64,000 nt of DNA from NCBI RefSeq assembly GCF_001280305.1, contig NZ_CP012623.1:3038001-3102000 (forward strand). Reading direction: 5' to 3'. The translations under genes and the position numbers were made by a program. The stretch comes from Hymenobacter sp. DG25A (lineage in GTDB: Bacteria; Bacteroidota; Bacteroidia; Cytophagales; Hymenobacteraceae). The notes under the pieces are model-generated. The model saw only the letters and a list, made by a program, of their open reading frames with translations, had not been told where the DNA came from and did not search any database. Shown here in pieces: positions 44,206-52,429 of the stretch (position 1 is the first letter of the stretch; every line of letters starts with the position of its first letter).

Positions 44206-44543
44206 ATCCGTGGTTCAAGCCGATTTTGGGGACGGCTCCAGTCGGTAGAAGTGGATGGAGACGCAACCTATTACTTATCAACAGCTAGCATCTAAAAATC
44301 AACCGAAAAGCTTCGCCGCTGGTGAGGCTGTTGGCGGGAAAGAATCGTCTCTGAAATCCGTGGACTCCACAAAATCCGCCTGAATCCGTGGTTTAGAATT
44401 TCGGCACTAGATGATATATCATCTCATGTGTGCTATTTTCCAACCGGCAAGCAGCCTTCGATTTCCAGGCGGCGTCCTTCCGCCACGTTTTACGTTGTGG
44501 TTCACCCTCTCTTTTCTCCCTATCTCCTAACACTTCTACGCTT
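44206..44543. other. Intergenic region with direct repeats and a 16-bp palindrome
   Basis: GCCTGAATCCGTGGTT occurs at 44200-44215 (over the mcrC stop) and again at 44378-44393, with a partial copy CTGAAATCCGTGG at 44351. AGATGATATATCATCT (44409-44424) is a perfect palindrome 120 bp before tldD1. No gene or RNA is recognised. Confidence 0.6.
44409..44424. promoter_or_regulatory. 16-bp perfect palindrome upstream of tldD1
   Basis: AGATGATATATCATCT reads the same on both strands. Its location between the mcrC and tldD1 genes makes it a possible operator of the tld array. Nothing else supports a specific regulator. Confidence 0.4.
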
Positions 44544-46193
44544 TTGAAACGACGTGATTTTGTAGGTGTGACCGGTCTGGCAGCCGGTGCCCTGTTCCTG
44601 CCCAGCCTGCCCGGTTTTGGCGGTACCGCCGTGGACCCCGACCGTTTGCTGGAAGCCATTGATCCTGCCCTGAAAAAGCGCTTGGCCGATGCCGCCCTGA
44701 ATGCCGCCAAATCAGCCGGCGCCACATACGCCGATGTGCGCATTGGCCGCTACCTGAACCAATATGTTTTCACCCGCGAAAAACAGGTGCAGAACATTAC
44801 CAGCACCGAAAGCTTTGGCGCCGGTGTACGTGTAATTGTGGATGGTACCTGGGGTTTTGCCGCTACCAACACGGTAACCGAAGCCGGAATTGCCAATGCC
44901 GCTAAAATGGCTGCACAAATTGCCAAGGCCAACGCCAAGGTGCAGAAAGCCAAAGTGCAGCTTGCTCCCCAGAAAGGCTACGGCGAAGTAACCTGGAAAG
45001 CGCCCATCGAAAAGAATGCCTTTGAGGTACCGGTAAAAGACAAGGTAGACCTGTTGCTGGCTGCTAACGCCAAGGCCCTGGACAACGGCGCTACCTACGT
45101 CAACTCGGCCCTGTTTCAGGTGAATGAGCAGAAGTATTTTGCTTCGACGGACGGTTCCTACATCGACCAGGACATTCACCGTATCTGGCCCACCTTCACC
45201 GTGACGGCCATTGACCGTACCTCGGGCAAGTTCCGCTCCCGCGAGGCGCTCAGCTCTCCTATGGGTATGGGCTACGAGTACATGATTCCGAAAGCCCAGG
45301 ACAAGATTGCCGGCCCCGCCGGCACCGGTCTGGTTGGCTATAAGAAGAGCTACGACATGCTGGAAGATGCTACGCTGGCCGCCAAGCAGGCCAGGGAGAA
45401 GCTCACCGCCAAGTCGGTTACGCCGGGCAAATACGACCTGGTACTGGACCCCAATCACCTGGGTTTGACCATTCACGAATCTGTGGGTCACGCCACTGAG
45501 CTGGACCGCGTGCTGGGCTACGAAGCCAACTACGCCGGCACTTCCTTCGCTACGCTGGAGTGGAAAAAATCCGGCAAGCCTTACGGCTCCAAAATCGTCA
45601 ACATTGTGGCCGATAAGCTGCAGCCCGGCTCGCTAGGTGCGGTGGGGTACGACGACGAAGGCGTGAAGACCAAGGAGTGGGATATCATCAAGGAAGGTAA
45701 GCTGGTAGACTACCAGAAAATTCGCGACCAGGCGGCCATGGTGGGTCAGAATGAGTCGGATGGGTGCTGCTACGCGCAGTCCTGGCAGGATGTGCAGTTC
45801 CAGCGCATGGCCAACATCAGCTTGAAGCCCGGCAAAGAAAAGATGAGCGTGGACGACATGATTAAGAACGTGGACAAGGGCATTTACATAGCCGGCCGCG
45901 GGTCTTTCTCCATTGATCAGCAGCGCTACAATTTCCAGTTTGGAGGCACGGCCTACTACGCCATTGAGAAAGGCAAAATTGCCGGTATGCTGGAAGACGT
46001 GGCCTATCAGTCGAACACCCAGGAATTCTGGAACAGCTGCTCGGCCATCTGCGACGAGTCGGACTACCGCTTGTTCGGCTCCTTCTTCGATGGCAAAGGC
46101 CAGCCGCCGCAGGTGTCGGCCGTGAGCCACGGCTCCAGCACCACGCGCTTCAATGGCGTGAACGTCATCAACACGGCCCGCAAAATCGGCTAA
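44544..46193 (+). CDS. tldD: TldD-family metalloprotease with Tat signal peptide, copy 1
   Basis: A 549-residue TldD homologue starting at TTG. The start is supported by LKRRDFVGVTGLAAGALFLP, a twin-arginine (Tat) signal with Arg3-Arg4, and by the aligned TTG of copy 2. The zinc motif HExxxH is HESVGH (His311, Glu312, His316), and a Cys in NSCSAIC near the C terminus may be the third ligand. TldD-TldE heterodimers degrade unfolded or peptide substrates in E. coli cytoplasm and process microcin B17. Here Tat export would place TldD outside the cytoplasm. It is followed by a tldE gene 56 bp on; the pair is repeated immediately downstream. Confidence 0.92.
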   Translation: MKRRDFVGVTGLAAGALFLPSLPGFGGTAVDPDRLLEAIDPALKKRLADAALNAAKSAGATYADVRIGRYLNQYVFTREKQVQNITSTESFGAGVRVIVDGTWGFAATNTVTEAGIANAAKMAAQIAKANAKVQKAKVQLAPQKGYGEVTWKAPIEKNAFEVPVKDKVDLLLAANAKALDNGATYVNSALFQVNEQKYFASTDGSYIDQDIHRIWPTFTVTAIDRTSGKFRSREALSSPMGMGYEYMIPKAQDKIAGPAGTGLVGYKKSYDMLEDATLAAKQAREKLTAKSVTPGKYDLVLDPNHLGLTIHESVGHATELDRVLGYEANYAGTSFATLEWKKSGKPYGSKIVNIVADKLQPGSLGAVGYDDEGVKTKEWDIIKEGKLVDYQKIRDQAAMVGQNESDGCCYAQSWQDVQFQRMANISLKPGKEKMSVDDMIKNVDKGIYIAGRGSFSIDQQRYNFQFGGTAYYAIEKGKIAGMLEDVAYQSNTQEFWNSCSAICDESDYRLFGSFFDGKGQPPQVSAVSHGSSTTRFNGVNVINTARKIG

Positions 46194-46249
46194 ACCTGCC
46201 GGTCCTGTTTTGCGCAGTCGAACCCTTATTTCAAAAGACATCCATTTTC

Positions 46250-47584
46250 ATGGCAATCCTTTCTCAAGAAGAATCCCAGGCCATCCTGAAAAAAGTACTG
46301 AGCTTCAGCACCGCCGATGAGTGCGAGGCCACGCTCACGGGCAACATTGGCGGCAACGTGCGCTCGGCGCGCAATGCCATCAGCACCAGCGGCGCCGATG
46401 ACAACGTAGCCCTTGCCGTAGAATCCCGCTTCGGCAAGAAGTCGGGCACAGCCACCTGCAATCAGTTTGATGATGCCACGCTGCGCCAATGCGTGAAGCG
46501 GGCCGAAGAAATTGCGCGCCTGGCCCCGGAAAACCCCGAGTACATGCCTATGTTGGGGCCGCAACAGTACCTGACGTCGCCTTCGTCATATGCGGCCAGC
46601 ACGGCCGGCATCAACCCCGATTTCCGGGCCAAACAGGTAGCGGCCGGTATGGCGCTGTGCGATGAGCGCAAGCTTTCCTCCGCCGCATTTTTGGTTGACT
46701 CGGCCGGCTTTGTGGCCCGCCGCAACAACAAAGGGCTGGAGGCTTATCAGCAGCAAACCGGCCTGGAGTACAGCGTAACGGTGCGCACACCCGATGGCAC
46801 CGGCTCCGGCTACGCCACTGCGGACTATAACGACTCCAGCAAATTTGACGCGGCCCGCCTGACAAAAATTGCGGCCGATAAAGCCTCCATGTCGCGCAAT
46901 GCTAAGGCCATTGAGCCCGGCAAGTACACCGTGATTCTGGAGCCCGCCGCTCTGGTAGCCAACAGCGACGCCTCGCTGCTGAATGCGCTGATGAGTGCCA
47001 TGGACGCCCGCAACGCCGACGAAGGCCGCTCGTTCCTGAGCAAAAAAGGCGGCGGAAATAAGAAGGGCGAGAAGCTCTTCGATGAGCGGGTAACCATCTA
47101 CTCCGACCCCACCAACGCCGAAATTCCGGACCTGACTTTCGCCGGCGACGGCCGCCCGCAGAAGAAGGTAACCTGGGTGGAGAAGGGTGTGGTGAAGAAC
47201 CTGTACAGTTCCCGCTTCTGGGCCCAGAAATCGGGTATTCCGGACCTGCCCTCGCCCGGTGGCTGGATTATGGAAGGCGGCACCCAAAGCGTGGAAGACA
47301 TGATCAAGGGCACGGCCAAAGGCATTCTGGTCACGCGCCTGTGGTACATCCGCCCGGTAGACCCGCAAACTCTGCTGTACACCGGCCTCACCCGCGACGG
47401 AACCTTCTACATTGAGAACGGGAAGATTAAATTCCCCATCAAGAACATGCGCTTCAATGAGTCGCCCATTATCATGCTCAATAACCTGGAAGCCCTGGGC
47501 AAACCCGTGCGGGTAGGCGGCAATCTGGTGCCCCCGCTGAAAATCCGGGACTTCACCTTCACCAGCCTTTCTGACGCCGTGTAA
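46250..47584 (+). CDS. tldE: TldE/PmbA-family protein, copy 1
   Basis: A 444-residue PmbA/TldE homologue beginning ILSQEESQAILKKVLSFS. Conserved blocks are RFGKKSGTATCNQFD, YTVILEPAALVANS, RSFLSKKGGG, LVTRLWYIRPVD and FYIENGKIKFPIKNMRFNES. As in TldE, the HExxxH motif is absent; the subunit shapes the heterodimer chamber. No signal peptide is visible, in contrast to its TldD partner. ATG at 46250. It closely parallels copy 2 (49375-50700). Confidence 0.92.
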   Translation: MAILSQEESQAILKKVLSFSTADECEATLTGNIGGNVRSARNAISTSGADDNVALAVESRFGKKSGTATCNQFDDATLRQCVKRAEEIARLAPENPEYMPMLGPQQYLTSPSSYAASTAGINPDFRAKQVAAGMALCDERKLSSAAFLVDSAGFVARRNNKGLEAYQQQTGLEYSVTVRTPDGTGSGYATADYNDSSKFDAARLTKIAADKASMSRNAKAIEPGKYTVILEPAALVANSDASLLNALMSAMDARNADEGRSFLSKKGGGNKKGEKLFDERVTIYSDPTNAEIPDLTFAGDGRPQKKVTWVEKGVVKNLYSSRFWAQKSGIPDLPSPGGWIMEGGTQSVEDMIKGTAKGILVTRLWYIRPVDPQTLLYTGLTRDGTFYIENGKIKFPIKNMRFNESPIIMLNNLEALGKPVRVGGNLVPPLKIRDFTFTSLSDAV

Positions 47585-47679
47585 TAACTGTCAGCCCAAT
47601 GGCGGCCAGAAGCAGGGGCAACCTTTTTCTGGCCGCCGTTGGGTAGGCGGGTCCTACTTCACTCCCTACCTGTACTCCT

Positions 47680-49332
47680 TTGAAAAGACGTGATTTTGTG
47701 GGCATAACCGGTCTGGCGACTGGCGCCTTGTTTCTGCCCAGCCTGCCCGGCTTTGCCGGCGCACTCGTCAGCCCCGAGCAACTGCTGGAGGGTGGCCTTG
47801 ATGTAGCCGTGAAAAAGCGCCTGGCCGACGCCGCCCTGAACGCGGCGAAAGCCGCCGGCGCCACCTATACCGATGTGCGCATTGGCCGCTACCTCAACCA
47901 GGGCATTTTCACCCGCGAAAAGCAGGTGCAGAACATCCTCAGCTCGGAGAGCTTTGGGGCCGGCGTGCGCGTAATTGCCAACGGCACCTGGGGCTTTGCA
48001 TCTACCAATACCGTAACGGAAGCCGGCCTGGCTAAAGCGGCCCAGCTGGCGGTGCAGATTGCCAAGGCCAATGCCAAAGTACAGAAGGAGCAGGTGCGGC
48101 TGGCGCCCCAGAAAGGCTACGGCGAGGTGAGCTGGAAAGCACCCATCAAGCAAAACGCTTTTGAAGTACCCGTAAAAGATAAAGTAGACCTGCTGCTGGC
48201 GGCCAACGCCAAAGCCCTGGAAAACGGCGCGAGCTTCGTGAATTCGGTGCTGTTTCAGGTGAACGAGCAGAAGTACTTTGCCTCCACGGATGGCTCCTAC
48301 ATCGACCAGGATATTCACCGCATTTACCCCACGTTTGGGGTAACGGTGGTCGACCGTACCTCGGGTAAGTTTCGCAGTCGGCAGGCGCTGAGCTCCCCCA
48401 TGGGCATGGGCTACGAGTACCTCACGCCCAAGGCCGAGGATAAAGTAGCTGGCCCCCAGGGCTCCGATGTAGTGGGCTACAAGTACAGCTACGACATGCT
48501 GGAAGATGCCGCCCGCGCCGCCAAGCAGGCCAAGGAAAAGCTCAGCTGCAAATCCGTAACACCTGGCAAGTACGACCTGGTGCTGGACCCGCACCACCTG
48601 GGCCTGACCATTCACGAATCCGTTGGCCACCCGTTGGAGCTGGACCGCGTGCTGGGCTACGAGGCCAACTACGCGGGCACCTCCTTCGCTACGCTGGAAT
48701 GGAAAAAGCTGGGCAAGCCCTACGGCTCCAAGCAGGTGAACATTGTAGCTGATAAGCTGCAGCCCGGCTCGCTGGGCGCGGTGGGGTACGATGATGAAGG
48801 CGTGAAAACCAAGGAGTGGAACCTGATCAAGGAAGGCACGCTGGTGGACTATGAAAAAATCCGGGACCAGGCGCACATGGTTGGCCAGAACGAGTCTGAC
48901 GGGTGCTGCTATGCGCAGTCCTGGAAAGACGTGCAGTTCCAGCGCATGCCGAACGTGAGCCTGAAGCCGGGAGCTGCCAAGCTCAGTGTGGACGACATGG
49001 TGAAGAACGTGGATAAAGGCATTTACATAGCCGGCAACGGGTCCTTCTCCATTGACCAGCAGCGCTACAACTTCCAGTTTGGCGGACAGGTGTTTTATGC
49101 CATTGAGAAAGGCAAAATCACGGGCATGCTGGAGGATGTGGCCTATCAGTCGAACACCCAGGAATTCTGGAACAGCTGCTCGGCCGTTTGCGACCAGTCG
49201 GACTACCGGTTTGCGGGCTTCTTCAACGATGGCAAGGGCCAGCCCAGCCAAAGCTCGGCCGTGAGCCACGGCTCCAGCACCACGCGCTTCAATGGTGTAA
49301 ACGTCATCAACACGGCCCGCAAAATTGGGTAA
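47680..49332 (+). CDS. tldD: TldD-family metalloprotease with Tat signal peptide, copy 2
   Basis: A 550-residue paralogue of copy 1, alike over its whole length: TTG start at 47680, Tat motif KRRDFVG (Arg3-Arg4), zinc motif HESVGH (His312, Glu313, His317), and NSCSAVC near the end. Differences cluster in residues 20-40, 180-200 and near the C terminus (DQSDYRFAG against DESDYRLFG). The spacing to its tldE (42 bp) and the layout repeat those of copy 1, so the array is a segmental tandem duplication, or an old duplication kept in order. Confidence 0.92.
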   Translation: MKRRDFVGITGLATGALFLPSLPGFAGALVSPEQLLEGGLDVAVKKRLADAALNAAKAAGATYTDVRIGRYLNQGIFTREKQVQNILSSESFGAGVRVIANGTWGFASTNTVTEAGLAKAAQLAVQIAKANAKVQKEQVRLAPQKGYGEVSWKAPIKQNAFEVPVKDKVDLLLAANAKALENGASFVNSVLFQVNEQKYFASTDGSYIDQDIHRIYPTFGVTVVDRTSGKFRSRQALSSPMGMGYEYLTPKAEDKVAGPQGSDVVGYKYSYDMLEDAARAAKQAKEKLSCKSVTPGKYDLVLDPHHLGLTIHESVGHPLELDRVLGYEANYAGTSFATLEWKKLGKPYGSKQVNIVADKLQPGSLGAVGYDDEGVKTKEWNLIKEGTLVDYEKIRDQAHMVGQNESDGCCYAQSWKDVQFQRMPNVSLKPGAAKLSVDDMVKNVDKGIYIAGNGSFSIDQQRYNFQFGGQVFYAIEKGKITGMLEDVAYQSNTQEFWNSCSAVCDQSDYRFAGFFNDGKGQPSQSSAVSHGSSTTRFNGVNVINTARKIG

Positions 49333-49374
49333 GCACCCGCTGGTTTATCTTCTCCACCCTTCTGCTTTCCTCCG

Positions 49375-50700
49375 ATGCCTATCCTTTCCCAAGAAGAGTC
49401 TCAGGCTATCCTGAAAAAAGTACTCAGCTTCTCGCAGGCTGATGAGTGCGCGGGCACGCTGCAGGGCCGCCTCAGCGGCAACATCCGCTACGCCCGCAAC
49501 AACGTGAGCACCGCGGGCATGTCCGATAACGTGTCGTTGGTTGTGGAAGCGCGCTTCGGCAAGAAATCCGGCGTGGCTACCTGCAACCAGTTTGATGACG
49601 CCACGCTGCGCCAGTGCGTGAAGCGGGCCGAGGAAATTGCGCGCCTGGCGCCCGAAGACCCGGAATACGTGCCCATGCTAGGGCCGCAGCAGTACCTCAC
49701 GCCGGCCACGTTTGTCCCCGCCACGGCGGCCATTACGCCGGATATGCGGGCGCAGGCGGCCGGCGACAGTATTGCCCTTTGCGAAAGCCGCAAGCTTACG
49801 TCAGCCGGTTTTCTGGAAGATGCGTCTTCGTTTCAGGCCCTGCGCAACAGCAAAGGACTGGAAGCCTACCAGCAGTTCACCAACATTGACTACAGCGTAA
49901 CAGTGCGCACAGCCGACGGCAAAGGCTCCGGCTATGCCGTGGCCGACTTTGCCGATGTGAAGAGCTTCGATGCCAAGGCCCTCACCAAGCGTGCCGCTGA
50001 TAAAGCCGCGACTTCGGTGAATGCCCGCGCCATTGAGCCCGGCAAGTACACCGTGATTCTGGAGCCGGCCGCTCTGGTATCGGATGAAGGGCTTTTGAAC
50101 CGCCTGGTGTATGCCCTGGACGCCCGCGAAGCCGACGAAGGCCGCTCGTTTCTGAGCAAAAAAGGCGGCGGCAACAAAACCGGCGAGAAGCTCTTCGATG
50201 ACCGCATCAGCATCTACACTGACCCGCAGAACGCCACGGCGCCGGGTGGAGTGTTTGATAACGAGGGGCTACCTGTGAAGCGCATGCCCTGGATTGAAAA
50301 GGGCGTGGTGAAAAACCTGTACTACACCCGCTTCTGGGCTCAGAAAAACAAGGTAGAGCCCAGCGCATTCGCCGGCAACTTTGTGATGAGCGGCGGCACC
50401 CAGAGCCTGGAGGAAATGATTAAGGGCACCGCCAAAGGTATTCTGGTCACGCGCCTGTGGTATATCCGCGACGTGGACCCACAAACCCTGCTGGTCACCG
50501 GCCTCACGCGGGATGGCACGTTCTACATTGAGAACGGGAAGATCAAATTCCCCATCAAAAACATGCGCTTCAACGAAAGCCCGGTGATTATGCTCAACAA
50601 CGTGGAAGCCCTGGGCAAACCCGTGCGCTTGGGCGGCAACGTTATACCGCCCCTGAAAATCCGGGACTTCACGTTCACCAGCTTGTCGGACGCGGTGTAG
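49375..50700 (+). CDS. tldE: TldE/PmbA-family protein, copy 2
   Basis: A 441-residue paralogue of copy 1 with the same conserved blocks (RFGKKSGVATCNQFD, YTVILEPAALVSDE, RSFLSKKGGG, LVTRLWYIRDVD, KFPIKNMRFNES) and no HExxxH or signal peptide. ATG at 49375. Divergence from copy 1 is strongest in residues 115-135 and 280-320. The array ends at a perfect inverted repeat at 50743. Confidence 0.92.
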   Translation: MPILSQEESQAILKKVLSFSQADECAGTLQGRLSGNIRYARNNVSTAGMSDNVSLVVEARFGKKSGVATCNQFDDATLRQCVKRAEEIARLAPEDPEYVPMLGPQQYLTPATFVPATAAITPDMRAQAAGDSIALCESRKLTSAGFLEDASSFQALRNSKGLEAYQQFTNIDYSVTVRTADGKGSGYAVADFADVKSFDAKALTKRAADKAATSVNARAIEPGKYTVILEPAALVSDEGLLNRLVYALDAREADEGRSFLSKKGGGNKTGEKLFDDRISIYTDPQNATAPGGVFDNEGLPVKRMPWIEKGVVKNLYYTRFWAQKNKVEPSAFAGNFVMSGGTQSLEEMIKGTAKGILVTRLWYIRDVDPQTLLVTGLTRDGTFYIENGKIKFPIKNMRFNESPVIMLNNVEALGKPVRLGGNVIPPLKIRDFTFTSLSDAV

Positions 50701-50742
50701 CAGCAGCTAAAAACTACTGCTACTAACAACACTATTAAAAAT

Positions 50743-50854
50743 ACAGCTGTCATCCTGAGCAAAGCGAAGGACCTTGTCATGTTAGCACGAGTCGTGGTTA
50801 CGATTATCGTTCAGACGTGATAAGGTCCTTCGCTTTGCTCAGGATGACAGCTGT
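50743..50854. repeat. Inverted-repeat element, copy C, with perfect 33-bp arms
   Basis: Arms 50743-50775 (reading ACAGCTGTCATCCTGAGCAA...) and 50822-50854 are exact complements around a 46-nt loop. The end motif GTCATCCTGAGCAAAGCGAA resembles but differs from the GTCATGCTGAG ends of copies A, B and D. It lies 42 bp after tldE2 and T runs follow, so it may also end transcription. The loop is unlike copies A and B. Confidence 0.85.
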
Positions 50855-50896
50855 TTTATTTTATTACAGACAACTATTTATTGCAGACAACTACTC

Positions 50897-51526
50897 CTAC
50901 TTGCCCCCCAGCTGAAACGCTAGATAGGCCTGCACCACGCGGTTTTTGAGGTGCGGATCATCGGGGCTGCGCACGTCTTTGTAGTCAGCAATATCGGTGA
51001 GGCCCGCGTTGAAACGGCCGCCGGCGCGCAGGCCGGCCAGCAGCTCCAGCTCGGCGCCCACGCACAGACTGAAATCCTGCTTTTTGTACTGGTCGTTTAC
51101 CTGGTGGCTTACGCTGCCGTAGGTTTCCATCTGGGTGGCGGGGTCGTAGCTCACCAGCACGGTACCGGCCTGTTTGGCTGTGAGCAGCATCCCAAACTGC
51201 GGCCCGGCCTGCAGGTGCAGGCGGCTGATTTTGAGGTCGAGCAGGATGGGCAGGTTCAGATAGTGCAGCTTGGTTTCGTAGTCTTCTTGGGCGGCTTTAA
51301 AGTCAGCCCCCTGCAGGGAGTAAAGCAGCTCCGGCCGGATGGAAAGCGCGCCTACCAGATTGTAAGTGTAGAACAGGCCGGCGTGATAGGTATAGTTGTA
51401 CTCCGTTTTCTGGCTGATTTGCTCCCCATCGAGTACGGCAGCATTCAGGCCGCCTTTCAGGCCTATTTGAGCGGAAGCCGCGCCGCCCACCAACAGGCCG
51501 GCCAGCAGCAGGATAAGTTTTTTCAT
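50897..51526 (-). CDS. Outer-membrane beta-barrel protein (PorT-like)
   Basis: A 209-residue protein with signal peptide (VGGAASAQ). Its mature start IGLKGGLNAAVLDGE and the alternating strands (YTYHAGLFYTYNLVGALSIRPELLYSLQG, LHYLNLPILLDLKI, LHLQAGPQFGMLL) are the hallmark of the PorT/OMP_b-brl_2 family. It ends in the strand VQAYLAFQLGGK. PorT proper is required for type IX secretion, but relatives are numerous and this one is not assigned to T9SS. ATG at 51526. Upstream it is divergent from the DUF4159 gene. Confidence 0.86.
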   Translation of the reverse strand: MKKLILLLAGLLVGGAASAQIGLKGGLNAAVLDGEQISQKTEYNYTYHAGLFYTYNLVGALSIRPELLYSLQGADFKAAQEDYETKLHYLNLPILLDLKISRLHLQAGPQFGMLLTAKQAGTVLVSYDPATQMETYGSVSHQVNDQYKKQDFSLCVGAELELLAGLRAGGRFNAGLTDIADYKDVRSPDDPHLKNRVVQAYLAFQLGGK

Positions 51527-51713
51527 AGCAGTTGCAAGGGGTAAAATGGTGCGGAAGTAACTTGGCAGAAGAATAGAACCACGGTGTGCTGGCATAAACG
51601 TGCCACACGGAAGCAGATTGCGGCGCTATTTCGCTTTTTTTCACCTTTTGCCCAAGCCTCTAAGCCACCTTTGTGGGCTCGGTGTTGTCTTTGCCGCACG
51701 TATTCGCCCCGCT

Positions 51714-52337
51714 ATGCCCGCCCCGTTCACCTTCGTACGCCTCAGCTACCACTCCGGCGACTGGGATGCCGTGGACGAACGGATGCCCGCCAACCTGCTG
51801 CACTCCCTGGTGGAGTACACCAAAGTGCCCATTGCCGCGAAGGAAAAAGTAGTGGCCCTGGACTCTGAGGAGCTGTTTCGCTACCCGTTCTGCTACCTTT
51901 CCGGCCACCGGCTGGTGCAGTTCTCAGAGCAGGAGAAAAAGAACTTCACGCAGTATGTGCGCGGCGGCGGGTTTGTGTTTGTCGATGACTGCAACCACGA
52001 TATCGACGGGCTTTTTGCGCGCTCTTTTGAGGAGCAGATGCGCCAGTGTTTCGGGGCCGGGGCGCTGCGCAAAATCCCGAACACGCACCCGCTCTACTTC
52101 CAGTTTTTCAAATTTAAGGAAGGTCCGCCGCCTACCGCTTTCGAGCTCAACGGCTGGGGCGACGACCTGGTGCACGACTACCTGAAAGGCATCGAAATAA
52201 ACGGCCGCCTGGGCGTGCTCTATTCCAACAAAGACTACGGCTGCGAGTGGGACTACGACTTCCGCAACAAGCGCTTCCTGGCCGAAGACAACACCAAGTT
52301 TGGGGTCAATATTTTACTGTATGCTCTAACTGTGTAA
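51714..52337 (+). CDS. DUF4159 domain protein
   Basis: A 207-residue cytoplasmic protein. FTFVRLSYHSGDWD, VALDSEELFRYPFCYLSGH, FTQYVRGGGFVFVDDCNHD and the end KFGVNILLYALTV are characteristic of DUF4159, which has a glutamine-amidotransferase-like fold. In Bacteroidota it stands at the head of MoxR/DUF58 clusters, as here (moxR starts 92 bp downstream). Function is unknown. The ATG at 51714 is preferred to the GC-poor extension from 51600. The intervening 92 bp contain a repeat relic (52390-52419). Confidence 0.85.
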   Translation: MPAPFTFVRLSYHSGDWDAVDERMPANLLHSLVEYTKVPIAAKEKVVALDSEELFRYPFCYLSGHRLVQFSEQEKKNFTQYVRGGGFVFVDDCNHDIDGLFARSFEEQMRQCFGAGALRKIPNTHPLYFQFFKFKEGPPPTAFELNGWGDDLVHDYLKGIEINGRLGVLYSNKDYGCEWDYDFRNKRFLAEDNTKFGVNILLYALTV

Positions 52338-52389
52338 CCCAGGACCAGGTCGAAGCATTTGGCCGGGCAATAATTAAGAGAAACAAAAC

Positions 52390-52419
52390 GTCAGCATGCG
52401 AGATACCTCGGTCTGACAT
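52390..52419. repeat. Probable relic of the inverted-repeat family
   Basis: GTCAGCATGCGAGATACCTC, continuing GGTCTGACAT, resembles the right inner part of copy A (CACGCGAGATGTCTCGAC...CATGAC) with several substitutions. It lies between the DUF4159 and moxR genes. Confidence 0.45.
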
Positions 52420-52429
52420 ACTGAATTTT

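Noticed and set aside
47659..49269. 536-residue open frame antisense to tldD2
   Set aside because: It mirrors a confident coding gene, and a similar shadow appears opposite tldD1, as expected from shared codon bias.
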